From Calliphora vicina (lineage: Eukaryota; Arthropoda; Insecta; Diptera; Calliphoridae): 64,000 nt of DNA. How positions within the stretch are numbered: the first letter of the stretch is position 1; each line of letters starts with the position of its first letter. The translations under genes were made by a program, and so were the position numbers. Below, piece after piece: positions 44,014 to 55,235 of this stretch. Under the pieces are notes generated by a model. It saw nothing but the letters and a program-made list of their open reading frames with translations. It did no database searches and was not told where the DNA came from. The stretch lies in contig NC_088780.1 in assembly GCF_958450345.1 (NCBI RefSeq), positions 122,960,226 to 123,024,225 on the forward strand, given 5' to 3'.

Positions 44014-45681
44014 ATATGGGCATTTCCCCTGAATGGTCTACCAGGATCGAAAAATAAAATGTTGATAATCATCGTGTTTTATTTTTTATAATTATAAAAA
44101 ACAAATGGTTTCATAGCATATCTCAGCTGTTTTAATTGAGAAATTTGGGCTTTAAACTGGAAAATTTTATATTTTCTTTTTAAGCTAGTTCTAAAGACAT
44201 TTTTATATTTAATTATGTTACATGTAAAAAATATATTATGTTTGCACTCTTTCTTCAAAATCACTCTATTACAATCAATTAAGAAGAGAAAAGTGTAAGG
44301 AGAACAAAAAAAGTTCGATTAACGGTTAATTTTTACTTTGTTTCTTATCTATGTTTTAATCGTACGTTCGCGACCGAAAACATCATTTTATTGTAATTGC
44401 TTTGCATTAAACGTCAACTGGAGCCAGACAGAACACATTTTAATTAAGTTCGGTGTCACTAATTTGTAAATAAAAAAAAACTTCTGGGTTACAATTAAAT
44501 AAAGTTTTTTTTTATTTGCTAAATTTTGTACGTTCGTGACCATAAAGAATGCATTTATTTTCTTAACACGTATCAGAATGATGCATTCGATCTTCTGTGA
44601 CTCAGAATAACTTTCTGAATCGATCTGAAACGATGTTCGTCCGTCCGTCTGGCTGGCTGTCCATGTTATCCTTGTGCGCATAGTACAGGTCGCAATTTAG
44701 AAGATATTTCGATAAAATTTGGTACATACAATTTTTTCGACCCAAGAACGAAGTCTATTGAAACTGGGTGAAATCGGTCCACTATTTCACATAGCCTCCA
44801 TACAAATGTCCGAACGAAATTGGACTTTATCGGTCATAAATGTTTAATTTATATAGGTATATCGTTCCAAATAAGTTTTATATATTACGAATTCATGTCA
44901 CCAAATTTTATTATGATTGATCCATTCTTAGTCATAGCTCCCATATAAGACCCGATGCACTTTAACGTGCATAAATCTCCTAAAAACATTGGTATACACA
45001 TAAAATTCAACATAAATAACTTTCATAAAGACATAAATCACACGACCTAATTTCATGGTGATCGGTCAGTAATTGGTCATAGCTCCCGTATAAGACCCTC
45101 TACGAAAATTACTCACGAATATAAATTATTGAATTTTTAAAAGAAAAATGTTACTTAGTGTAGGGTATTATATGGTCGGGCTTGACCCACCATACTTTCT
45201 TATTTGTTTGTTAAGGAAATTTGAAGATATTTATGAGAAAATGCATGGTGATAATAAAAAAACATGTGGAAAAAACGTACGTTCGCGACCAGTACGTGCG
45301 CGACCGGTACTTAAGCCAATTAAACAAAAACCAATTGAGATATTTTATTGTATAAATACCGGATAGGGAGCTACATTAGTATATTTTTAAAATAAATTAA
45401 TCACTTTTAAATATTCCGTTCCATTTCGCAGATTTTTTCATTTCACTACTGTCAGCTAAAGTTGACTTCTATTTTGCGTACGTTCGTTACCACATGTTTA
45501 TAACTATCATTATGAAAACGTAAAGTCGATGGAATACATATTTTGTACTAAACACAGAGCTACCAAAATGCTATCGAATCGCCAAAAAAATGCTAGGAAA
45601 AGTTTTTTTCTATATTCTCAATCATCAAAAGGACATCAAAAGCGTACGAACGTACGTTCGTGACCCCAGGAAATGCCCATA
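44014..45681. mobile_element. TIR element with recurring CGTACGTTCGYGACC motif
   Basis: ATATGGGCATTTCC at 44014-44028 is inverted as GGAAATGCCCATAT at 45669-45682. Between them the motif CGTACGTTCG(C/T)GACC occurs at 44361, 44528, 45276, 45292 (variant GTGCG), 45477 (variant TTACC) and 45651, a density that looks designed for protein binding. An R-b repeat (44640-45212) sits inside. No transposase frame. The superfamily is not assignable. Confidence 0.55.
44640..45212 (+). repeat. R-b interspersed repeat
   Basis: From 'gtccgtccgtctggctggctg' to 'agtgtagggtattatatgg...ttcttatttgttt'. The right end is complete; the left end is degraded. Confidence 0.75.
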
Positions 45682-45908
45682 TGCCATATTGTCTATATTA
45701 ATGACTTAGTAATCCCTATATAGATCAAAAATAGGTAAAAAAATCGAGGCTATCGCTATTGTAGGCGAATTTTCTCGATTTTAAATAGCAACCGAACCGG
45801 GTCTATAGCGAATATATTGATGTATGAATCATGCATGTAAGTTATTTGGGGGCTATGGAAAGTTGATTTCAACGGACATACAGACATGGCTATATCGACT
45901 CCGCTATC
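45682..45908 (-). repeat. R-a repeat fragment
   Basis: 'ccatattgtctatattaatgacttagtaatcc' through 'cggacatacagacatggctatatcgactccgctatctat' matches 51524-51800 and 10330-10580. It runs straight into a DD37E fragment. Confidence 0.7.
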
Positions 45909-46000
45909 TATGGATGATGAAACTTTTGTTCTGTCAGACTTTTCATAACTTCCGGGTCAATATTTTTATGTGGCTGATGGACAAAAACCGCTTTTACCTT
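45909..46000 (+). pseudogene. DD37E transposase scrap
   Basis: About 28 codons (MDDETFVLSDFS, a stop, LPGQYFYVADG) carry the first catalytic Asp block only. Confidence 0.75.
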
Positions 46001-46009
46001 TTTTTAAAA

Positions 46010-48180
46010 CAGCACAGATTTGGCATCAGTTAAAGTTTATTTTCCAAACATACGTATCAGTTATGTAGCTAATCCAGTAACTTAGGTAACTGACTCCAAT
46101 GCATTGACTACTTTGGACCAGCTACCAGGAAGCCTCTTTGTACTCTTTGTATTGACCACCTGCTGGAGCCACAGAACAATAGGTATTTTTTTGAGCATTT
46201 AAAAATTTTGGGAAATTGATTTTTTCTAGAAGATTTCAACCCAAATATTATAAAAATACCAAAAATTCAATTTGTAAAAAAAGTTCGAAAAAGTACCTTT
46301 TGTTTTGCTGCTCCTCAACTAATGGTGAGCCTAAATTATAGGTAAAATCTTTAGTTCAGGAAAGTCATCCAGAACTGCTGGGTAGTTTTTGAGTGTGTTT
46401 GTACTTTTAAGGGCGATATTCTTTCTTATTGTCTTTTAGTTGTTTGTATTTGTAATTAAGTACTTGTTGTTGTTATTGTTGCATGTTTGTGTCTGTGTAA
46501 ATGCATGTGTTTCAGTAATTTTTTTTTACTCTGTGGTTGTCGCTTTACATTGCTGTTTCTTATATTGTCATGTTGTTTTTTTTTTTGGTTTGTTTTTGAA
46601 CGAAACCCATCCATCAATACATTTTTTGAACGATAGTTTTTCTGAATTGATCTGATATTTAAAATTAGTTGCTGTCTTTAGTTCGTCGTTGCAAGTTGTT
46701 CCTTTAGATACAAAACAAAACAAATTTCAAATCGTGTCTTTTAACAAAACGTTAACGCGTAACGGTTTCTTAATTTTGAAAAAAAAAATATTGAAAATAA
46801 AATAAAATTAATCAAATTAAAGAAATTTTATTAAATTATAAAAGAAATTTAAGAAAAATAAAATAAAAAAATTATAAAGTCAACTTAAAGCACAAAATAT
46901 TTTATATAAAATATATCAATAAATTAAACCAATTTAAGAAAAAATAAATCAAATTAAGGATACAATACCAAATAATTATGGAATACAGTTTATCAATAAG
47001 GTGCATTGAAAAAAAGCTAAACTCTATTGAAATAATACAAAAATAATAAAAACTGATCATTTAAGGATATTGCATAGAATATTATTTACATACCTACATA
47101 TTATAATTTTCATAAAAAATTGAAAGCTCAATTTATAAAAACAAGTGTTAATGATCGCTCAGTTCATGTTCATTTAATAGGCCCTCTCAAAAAAGCAATA
47201 AGAATGTGTTAAATAATACTTGTATTTCGATTACAGTAAAATAATAAATTTTCTGAAATATAAACATTTAATATTTTGAAATGTTTTCGACTATTTTTGA
47301 GCCATTTTGGATTTTATTAGAATATCCTTGAACCGTTTTGCCACCAAATTGCAGCCAATGAAAAAAAGATCAATTTCAAGAAGAGATAGGTCATGCCATA
47401 TTTTAGCCAGCCAACAAAATTAAGCTCTAAATTATTTTGCTCCCTCATTTATGTGTCCTTGATCCTTTGACATCCCAAATGTCCTAAGATCGAAAGTGTG
47501 TGTGTGTGTATGTATGTCCGCCTCATCGTCCGTCCCAATAGATACATACTGAACGATCTCGCTGGCGGTGATTGAACTTCTTACATTTTATTTGATACCC
47601 ACATTGGGATACAATAGATATTTATACAATTTTTTGAAAATAGTTGATCCTTTAAAATTTTAAAGTAAATTTAAAAGGACAACGGACTCGATCAAGAAGG
47701 ACTTAGTACGCAGTGTTACTATATACGGTCGCTACTTTCACGTATTTATCGATTTTCCCACAGTTGCATCGTGCAATCGAAGTAGTTTGGAATCACAGTA
47801 TTGTTCTACAGAACGCCTTCTAGAAGTGATTCCAACAAATTTCAAATCTGAAGTGGTTCTTATTGTACTCGTTCTAGAGCTAATGATTTTAGAAAAAGTT
47901 TCTTGGGTAGTTCGTGTACCTTAATAATAAATGTAAACAACCGACATTTTCTTTTAAGTCATAAGAAAGAAATAATCTAAGCATTCAAGTTAAAATAATA
48001 TTGTATGAACTATAAATACTAGTCGCAGAAAAAAGTGGGCCTTCACTGTTTTTTTCAATTCAACCAGTTATAAAAAAAAAATGGAAGTATATTATTAAAC
48101 ATTTTTACGACGATTATGTGACAAAACTCTTCAATAAGATATTCAACAATGAAATTCATGTTTTTATACATACATTTGCT
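46010..48180. other. No gene seen; mostly unique DNA
   Basis: AT-rich with a homopolymer-rich stretch at 46780-46960 and a short TG-rich run near 47500. No splice-bounded coding segment was recognised. Confidence 0.4.
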
Positions 48181-48185
48181 ATTCA

Positions 48186-48892
48186 ATGTTTTTATACCCT
48201 ACACCACCATAGTGGGGAGGGTATAATGCGATTTTCAGATGTTTGTAACGCCCAAAAATATTGGTCTAACACCCTCCTTAAAGTATACCGATCGACTTAG
48301 AATCACTTTCTAAGTCGATGTCCGTCCGTCCGTCTGGTTGGCTGGCCGTCCATGTAAACCTTGTGCGCAGAGTACAGGTCGCAATTTTGAAGATATTTCG
48401 ATAAAATTTGGTACATATAATTTTTTCGGCCCAAGTACCATGTCTATTGAAACTGGCTGAAATCGGTCCATTATTTCACAAAGCCCCCATACAAATGTCC
48501 TCTCGAAATTGGACTTTATCGGTCATAAATGTTTAATTAATATATGTATCTACACAAATTTCGTTCCAAATAAGTTTTATATATACAAAATCCATGTCAC
48601 TAAATTTTGTTACGATCGGTCCATAATTAGTCATAGCTCCCATAGAGACCCGCTTCCGAAAATCACTTTAACGTGCATAAATCGTTTAAAACTGTTGGTA
48701 TACACACAAATCATACGAACTAATTTCATGGTGATCGGCCCATAATTGGTCATAGCTCCCATATAACCCCTCTTCCGAAAATCACTCAAAAATATAAATT
48801 ATTGAAATTTTCAAAGAAAAATGTTTTTGCTCTTTTACTTAGTGTAGGGTATTATACGGGCTTGACCGACCATACTTTCTTACTTGTTTTGA
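48186..48892 (+). repeat. R-b interspersed repeat, complete reference copy
   Basis: It begins 'tttttataccctacaccaccatagtgggg' and ends 'agtgtagggtattatacgggcttgaccgaccatactttcttacttgtttt'. The two ends carry inverted TATACCCTACAC/GTGTAGGGTAT strings. Internally it has GTCCGTCCGTCTG and repeated 'cataattggtcatagctcccat'. About 700 bp and non-coding. Other copies are at 15240, 25661, 30691, 33712, 44640 and 54713. Confidence 0.8.
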
Positions 48893-48899
48893 ATATTTT

Positions 48900-49188
48900 T
48901 TTTTTCGTAAAAATTCTACACAAACGCACGAGAGATCATTTAGCTTCATCTGTATTTGTGGATGATGCCAATATTAAGCAATCCGAATCTCTTGATGTTC
49001 TGGACAAGAGAATTCAGTACGCCGTTTTTCACATCTGGTTACATCTGATCTTCTTATTTGATCGAAAATTACTGTCATGTATAGTATATGCTGGAGCTGC
49101 AAAGTCTAATTTGGTGTTTTTCGATCACATTTCGAAACACATTCTCTACTCTGCATATCGGGGCAGAATTAAAATTTTTTGGAAATAA
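48900..49188 (+). pseudogene. Unrecognised open frame, possibly a gene or TE remnant
   Basis: About 95 codons after the R-b repeat (HKRTRDHLASSVFVDDANI...) stay open to the stop at 49186. The composition is less repetitive than chance frames nearby. The upstream ATG at 48802 lies in the R-b repeat, so the start is not native. I do not recognise the protein. Confidence 0.25.
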
Positions 49189-49237
49189 ATCTGGCATTTC
49201 TAAAGAGCTGGTCCGATTGGGATAAAATTTCTTTAAA

Positions 49238-49629
49238 TTTCGGTTTTTTGAAAAACCGGTTTTTGTAAGACGGTTAACCGGTTTAAATGAAATATATTTT
49301 CATAAGTTCATTAACCATATTTTTGAAAAACTTTGTTACTATTTTTAAAAATATTGATTAATTATATAGAAAATTGCAGCATTTGACAATATTTCGTAAA
49401 ATATATAAAATAATTTCCTTAAGAATTCAATAATTTTAAAGTAGCGTATTTTTCATATTGAATAAAAATTTAATATAAACCGGTTAACCAGTTTTTTTGA
49501 AGACAAAAACCAAAACCGGATAATCGTGTTTTTTAAAAGATAAAAATTAAACCGGTTTTTTCAGAAACACACCTTTTCGGTTAAACGGGAAACCGGTTTT
49601 TTAAATTTGCCGGTTTTTTGGACAATCTA
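49238..49629. mobile_element. hAT-B MITE, left-truncated
   Basis: It is collinear with 155-545 (AACCGGTT-rich, ending 'ttgccggttttttggaca') and ends ATCTA at 49629. The left terminal repeat is missing. Confidence 0.75.
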
Positions 49630-51125
49630 ATAGACACATAATACGCCCTATATTTTTCATCACACAACCAACCAAATCGAATGTTCACAAGCACTACTCC
49701 CTTTATCTTTCCTCTCATTAGCCAATTTTCTAATTCCTTGAAAAATTGCATATTGTTTACCAGGGTATATCTCTGGTAAAAAAGTAAAAAATTAAGCTGT
49801 TTACGGTTTTTAAAAGTATTACATAATCCGAAAACTTTGTAACAGCAGTTTATTTTTAAAAGAATATTTTGGCAAACGAAATTGTTATTTTAGCAAGTTT
49901 TTGTTTAGGTAAGCGAATGAGAATTACATATGCTCAAGTTTTACTTGTAAAAATATCAAAGCTTAGACAATACACCAACAATAAACAGGGATTTTATATT
50001 TTCTTGCTTTCTCCCTTCTACAATTGCTGGGGTGTTTTCCAACTCTAAATGTAGTTCGTAAGTGGGTAAAATTGTGCTTTATTTTAGTGTTTTCACAGGC
50101 AGCAAACTGCCATAGTTTTTAGTACACCGGCAGCTTTAAATTGATCATAAAAATAATATTTTGGGAAATATTTGGGAAATTAGTATTTGTTTATTTTGAT
50201 TTTGAAAATTTGTATGCTTAGGTTATTTCGCTCTGAACGCATTATTGAATTATCTTTATTGCTATTTACAGCCAACAATGTTGACTTCTCAATAGTTTCA
50301 AATGGAATAAATGTAAATATTTTGTTTAAAACAGTCTTTCTGTCCCAGTTTTGCGATTGAAAATATTGGCTTATTTCACATCGAACATCGAATCCTGACT
50401 ATTACAATAGACTTCTGAAATAGTTGGTTGATTTTATCAGATTTTATATTAATAATGATCAGTTTATAAATGTGTACATAAATCTAAATCTTTTTAATCA
50501 TTATCAAATAAATTAACCTATAAATATGTGACGTTTTAAGATTAAATTTATGTAAAAAATAACAGCTTTAATTGAAATTTTAAAAAAATATACATTTAAA
50601 ATTTTAAATACTCATGTAGTAGATTAACAAATAAATAATATTTATGTAATTGTAAAATGTGTATGGTTATTTAATGTTCCAATTATTTCTTTATATGCTT
50701 TTAGTAACACACAAATTACAAATTATGAAACGTAGAAAAAATCAATGTGTATATAAAAACCAAAAACAACAACAAGAACAAAAGCAACCTGCTAAAGGAG
50801 TCATGTCATGGGATTGCTATATAAAAGTTCCAAACTCTTGAAAATAATTCTGGGTAAGTTTATGCAAAAAATTTACATTTTGATTTACATACATTATTAG
50901 ACCGACTCACAGAAAAAACTGATTGTGTAAACACACTCAAAACAAACCTTGGTTTATTTTATGATGTTGCCCAAACTATTTTGGATCTAATCATTACCGT
51001 TCGTTTGATGGACCATTTAAAAAACATTATTTTACATTTCTATTGATTTTCAGTTAATTGGTTCCTAGTTTTATTCATAATTTTATCTGGAAAATTTGAT
51101 TTTTCAATAAAAAAAAATTTTTATG
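49630..51125. other. No gene seen; unique AT-rich DNA
   Basis: About 1.5 kb without repeats, splice-bounded exons or terminal inverted repeats that I could find. Confidence 0.4.
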
Positions 51126-51134
51126 TTTTTTTTT

Positions 51135-51800
51135 TAAACAATTAAATTCGGCTGTACAGAATCTTATATAATCTTCACCAAATTATACTTTAAAATAAAA
51201 ATTTTAAATATTTTTAGGTAAACAAAATCTAAAAAAAAAAAATTCAAACTTAATTTTCAATTTTCATTTTTTTTTTTAAATTTTTAATTACAATTATTTT
51301 TTTTTTTTTTAAAATGCTAAAAAAAAATTTGAAGAAAAAAATTCGAGTTCAATTTTTTTAAATATTTTTAGGTAAACAAAATTTAATTGTTTTGCAAAAT
51401 TTTTTTTTTCGAAATTGTTTTTTAATTTTCTTTTTTTAGTTTTAAAATTTTTTATTTTTTAAAAAAATTTATGACCAAAAAATTTTCGTTGCAATGGACT
51501 TTGGAATATCTATCATTAGATATCCATATTGTCTATATTAATGACTTAGTAATCCATATATAGATCAAAAATAGGTCAAAAATCGAGGTTGTCCCGGTTT
51601 TTTGCTCATATCTCCGTTATTTATGGACCGATTTTGATGATTTTAAATAGCAAACTTCTCGAAAGCATGTCTGACAGAATTATTGAAGATTTGTATCCCG
51701 AAGATATCTGAGGTCTTCAGAAAATTGATTTCAACTGACAGACTGACAGACAGACTGACAGATAGACAGACAGGCAGACAGGCAGACGGACATGGCTTAA
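51135..51800 (-). repeat. R-a repeat with an expanded GACA microsatellite
   Basis: It matches 9981-10580 ('ttcggctgtacagaatcttatata', 'catgtctgacagaattattgaag'). The 'gacagacagac' segment is expanded to about 55 bp (51737-51790) of GACA/GGCA units. Confidence 0.75.
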
Positions 51801-51804
51801 TCGA

Positions 51805-51868
51805 TTCACTCACTCACTCATGACTGATGAGTCAGTGAATGAGTGAGTGAATGAGTCAGGCCTTGTAT
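51805..51868. repeat. Palindrome of TCAC/GTGA units
   Basis: 'tcactcactcactcatgac' is followed directly by inverted 'gtcagtgaatgagtgagtga'. It forms a hairpin just outside the 3' end of Helitron-2. Confidence 0.6.
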
Positions 51869-52008
51869 TTTTATACTAGCATAACCCGGGCACTTCGCTA
51901 CCCCTACCCCTACCCTAGTAAAATTAAAAAATATGAATGATTTCTAATACAACCTAACTACGTACAATGGTAAGAAAATAACACATGTAAAATATAACTA
52001 ACTAATTT

Positions 52009-52760
52009 GGTATGGGAGATACCACTCCACTGTTCTGATCCCACCCATTTTTAAAACTTTTGTGTAAAAAAATAACTCATATCAAGCTTTACTTTAACTT
52101 TCCTTTATAATGGAGGGGTCATCCTACTACGCCGATCACGCTTAGCTAAACTTCGTACAGGGATCAGGAATAAATTCGTTTTTGGCTAACCTCCGTAGAA
52201 TGGTAATAAATTGATTCATACGGAGTTTAAATATTTTTAGAATTATAGTTCTCGAGATATTCAAAATTAATTATTTACATTGTGCCACGACAACTACTAC
52301 AATCCCGACAATTTTCAGACAATCTCTGTAAAATGGTAAGAGAGCTATGCGGACAAACTTTGAATAACCTTCCAATTATTACTTTGTATGGAAGGTGACT
52401 CAATTCCTTTTCCGACCTCTCCCATTTTGGTTCCCCAGATATTCGAAATCAATATTTACTCTGTATGGGAGGTGCTACTCCCTCTAATCCAATTCCGTCT
52501 ATATTCAGATAAACTCCGCACAGTAAAGAAATTAATTCGTAAAAAGTTTAAACACTTTTACAATTATAGTTTACTTTGTATAGGGCCACGTTCACTATTT
52601 CAATCCCGAACAATTTCAGCGAAACTATGCAAAATTATAAATGAGCCATTTAGACTAAGTTTGGAGAATCTTGCAATTATAGTTCACAAAATATTTATAA
52701 ATAACTATTTAATTTGTATGGCAGGTGGCTCACCATTTGTTCCAACCCATCCCATTTTTT
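52009..52760. repeat. Degenerate repeats in the Helitron-2 core
   Basis: Blocks built on 'ttgtatgggaggtg(act)...tccaa/gatcccacccattt' recur near 52009, 52281, 52384, 52461, 52576 and 52714. 'aattatagtt(c/t)(t/a)c(g/t)ag' and 'actccg(t/c)a' strings stand between them. Spacing is irregular (about 75-270 bp). Confidence 0.6.
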
Positions 52761-52807
52761 ATTAAACTTCATGCCGTGATAAGAAATTGATTCGTATGAA
52801 GTATTTA

Positions 52808-52923
52808 CCCCCATATGCATAAACAGTTTTTAAATTTGTCAAATGTTTATAAAACAAATTTTGAATGGAAATTTTGTTTTATAAACCTTTGAAAAATTTA
52901 AAAATTGTTTATGCATATGGGTG
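52808..52923. mobile_element. Palindromic MITE with TTA duplication (PIF/Harbinger-like)
   Basis: 116 bp, nearly a perfect palindrome: arms of about 53 bp (CCCCCATATGCATAAACA... and its inverse) around a short centre. TTA flanks both sides (52805-52807 and 52924-52926). A 3-bp TWA duplication is typical of PIF/Harbinger. Confidence 0.75.
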
Positions 52924-53689
52924 TTAGAAAACAAACAAAAAAAACACCTTCAAAATATAGTTTTTTAATTGACTTTGAATTACTAAAGTCTTCTTCTTTT
53001 TTTTCTATAACAACTCTCACTTTAAACAGAGCGAAATCAATACTGTTTATTTGTTACTCTTATTTATTTACAACAACAAATTGGACAAATATGCATTGTT
53101 TTGTTTACATTTTAGCTTAAAGTTCACATGTACACGTTTTTGCATATGTATTAGTAACATCTTTAAACGCTTATAACTCCTAAAAACCTGAACCGATTTC
53201 AATAAAATATATATTCTGCACTTCTGTGAAGAAATCCCTTTAAAATGGTATATTTTTTACCATAATTGAATGTATAATGAGAGCGTAAAAGGGGTCTAAA
53301 GAAATCGACTTGCCTATTAATATTATGATATATAGATTTAAAAAAAAGGCCCAAAAAGTCGATCGTACGTATACTTTAGTAACTATGTGTACGTCATGTC
53401 CGGCATTGATTTGTAGTTTCAATATTCGTAATAGTTCGCGTTTTATCGGACATTCAATTTGGCAAATATCATGTTTCAAACATGATCAACATGGATATCA
53501 AAATGTTTAGTGAATACAGTTTGAAAGAATTAATGAATTGAAACATATGGGGATTTGTGTATTTAGGTCTTCTAACTTCGGAAAAAATATTAAAAAAAAT
53601 CCTGGACGTCAAACTTTTGAGATATGTATTTATTAAAAACGAAACATATAAAAATGTACATTAAATTAGGACAAAGAAAATTAAAAGTG

Positions 53690-54272
53690 AAGTGTTTCAG
53701 TCCTCTTTTTATAATTATTTTCATTTGTCTCCCTCACGACACTCCAACAGTAGTCTCCTAGCTTATTCTGATCCCAAAAAACTTGATAATTCTTCTTGAA
53801 AAACTTGATGGAAACGCTCTCCATGTTCGTCACTCATGTGTCCGAGGTTTTCCGGGAAAAAATCCACATGAGAATGTAAAAAGTTCTAAATTATGTAATA
53901 AATTCGCAACAATATCTCTGTAATTTTGACTTTTTTTATTCCCCAAAAATTCTTGAATAACATGTTAAAAGAATTCCATGCTGCATTTTCAACATCGGTT
54001 AGTAGACACTCAAATTTGGTATCAACCAAAATTTTTCTTATTTGAAGACACATAAATATACCTTCTTTTAGTTTAGCCTCAGAAAGACTCGGGAACACGC
54101 TGCATAAATATTGAAATGCTGGTTTTGTCTTATCTAAAGCTTTTACGAAATCTTTTAATGTAAATAAGCATTTTGCAGTGTTTGTTATAGGAAAACCTCG
54201 ATTTGACTGAATAATTTCTCCGCAAATAAAACAAAAATGGTCTGGGTTTATTTTACACTTTATGTAAGACAT
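53690..54272 (-). pseudogene. Decayed member of a repeated arthropod protein family
   Basis: The first 128 codons (54272-53889) hold INPDHFCFICGE, then VFPSLSEAKLKEGIF, QIRKIL, and ENAAWNSF. After a frameshift near 53890 the typical motif LHSHVDFFPENLG, then MSDEHGERFHQ follows, then after a second shift LGDYCWSVVRETNENNY. I know this motif set from large families of uncharacterised arthropod proteins, often many copies per genome. The function is unknown. The middle and both ends are deleted or shifted, so this copy is dead. The CxxC at the start suggests metal binding. Confidence 0.75.
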
Positions 54273-54359
54273 TTTAAAATAGTTTTACTTTAGAGTTTTT
54301 TAGCGATTTATTAACGTTTATCTACAGGAAAGATGTACTTTTAAACAGTATTTATTTTA

Positions 54360-54480
54360 CTAGATACTCTGAAAGTATCTAGTAGCTTCGCCAGAGTATT
54401 GAGTACCTAAAAAAACGATGTAAATACTTAATTACTACAATTCGGTACACTACAGTATGCATTAGTAGTACTCAGGGCAG
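54360..54480 (-). mobile_element. Possible Helitron 3' terminus
   Basis: On the minus strand 'ctctggcgaagctacta' is followed by the stem GATACT-TTCAG-AGTATC and TAG before T, as at a Helitron 3' end. No matching 5' TC end was located. Confidence 0.35.
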
Positions 54481-54712
54481 GTGAAAAATAAAAACCCATA
54501 TATCTCAAAATGTTTACGTATAGGTGGGAAACAAAAAATGGTCAATTAACTAGCGTCCCTAGCTCTTCTCAAAAATATAAGTTTCATTCCATGAGCAAAC
54601 AAAAATGTTTGATTTGTAAACTAGTGTATTTACTGAAATTGATGTAAAATTCCAATGTCTGGAGCAAAATTGAATCGTGCTGAAATACATTTTTAACGCG
54701 TATTTAATAAAA

Positions 54713-55235
54713 ACAAGTCCGACCATATGATAACCTACACCGAGAAGATGATTATGTGGGACTAATTATGAACCATAAAATTAGGTGGCATATCTTCTGT
54801 ATATATGAAACATATTTGTGTTGAATTTTATTTGAATACCAATATTTTTAAGAAATCTATACTCGTTAAAATTATTTTCGGAAGTGGGCCTTATATGGGA
54901 GATATGGATCGATCGTTACAAAATTCGGTGGTGGGAGTTCGGCTTATATAATACTAATTTGTGCTGAATTTGGTTTGGATATAACTAAGATATTTATGAG
55001 AGCTTAATTTTCAGATAGGGCAATCGTATGGGGGCTAGGAGAAATAATGGACAGATTCTAACCAAATTCAATAGGATTTGTTCTTGGGGCAATAGAAAAG
55101 CTTGTGCCAAATTTCATCGAATTATCTTTAAAATTGCGACATGTAGTTTGATTATAAGGTTTATATGGACAGACAGACGGACGGACATCGCTCAATCGAC
55201 TGGTATACTTTAAGGTGGATGAAACAAACAAAATT
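54713..55235 (-). repeat. R-b repeat
   Basis: Starts 'aaaaacaagtccgaccatatgataacctacacc' and ends near 'gacagacagacggacggacatcg'. Reverse orientation relative to 48186. Confidence 0.7.

Larger units (their letters stand above)
51876..53336 (-). mobile_element. Helitron-2, non-autonomous
   Basis: On the minus strand it starts TCTATATATCATAAT (53336 downward, after A) and ends CCCGGGTTATGCTAG (51876, before T), meeting the A|TC...CTAG|T rule. The 3' region holds a GCGAAGTGCCCGGG hairpin-type string. The core carries degenerate repeats (52009-52760) and a palindromic MITE (52808-52923). No Rep/helicase frame in 1461 bp. Confidence 0.78.
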
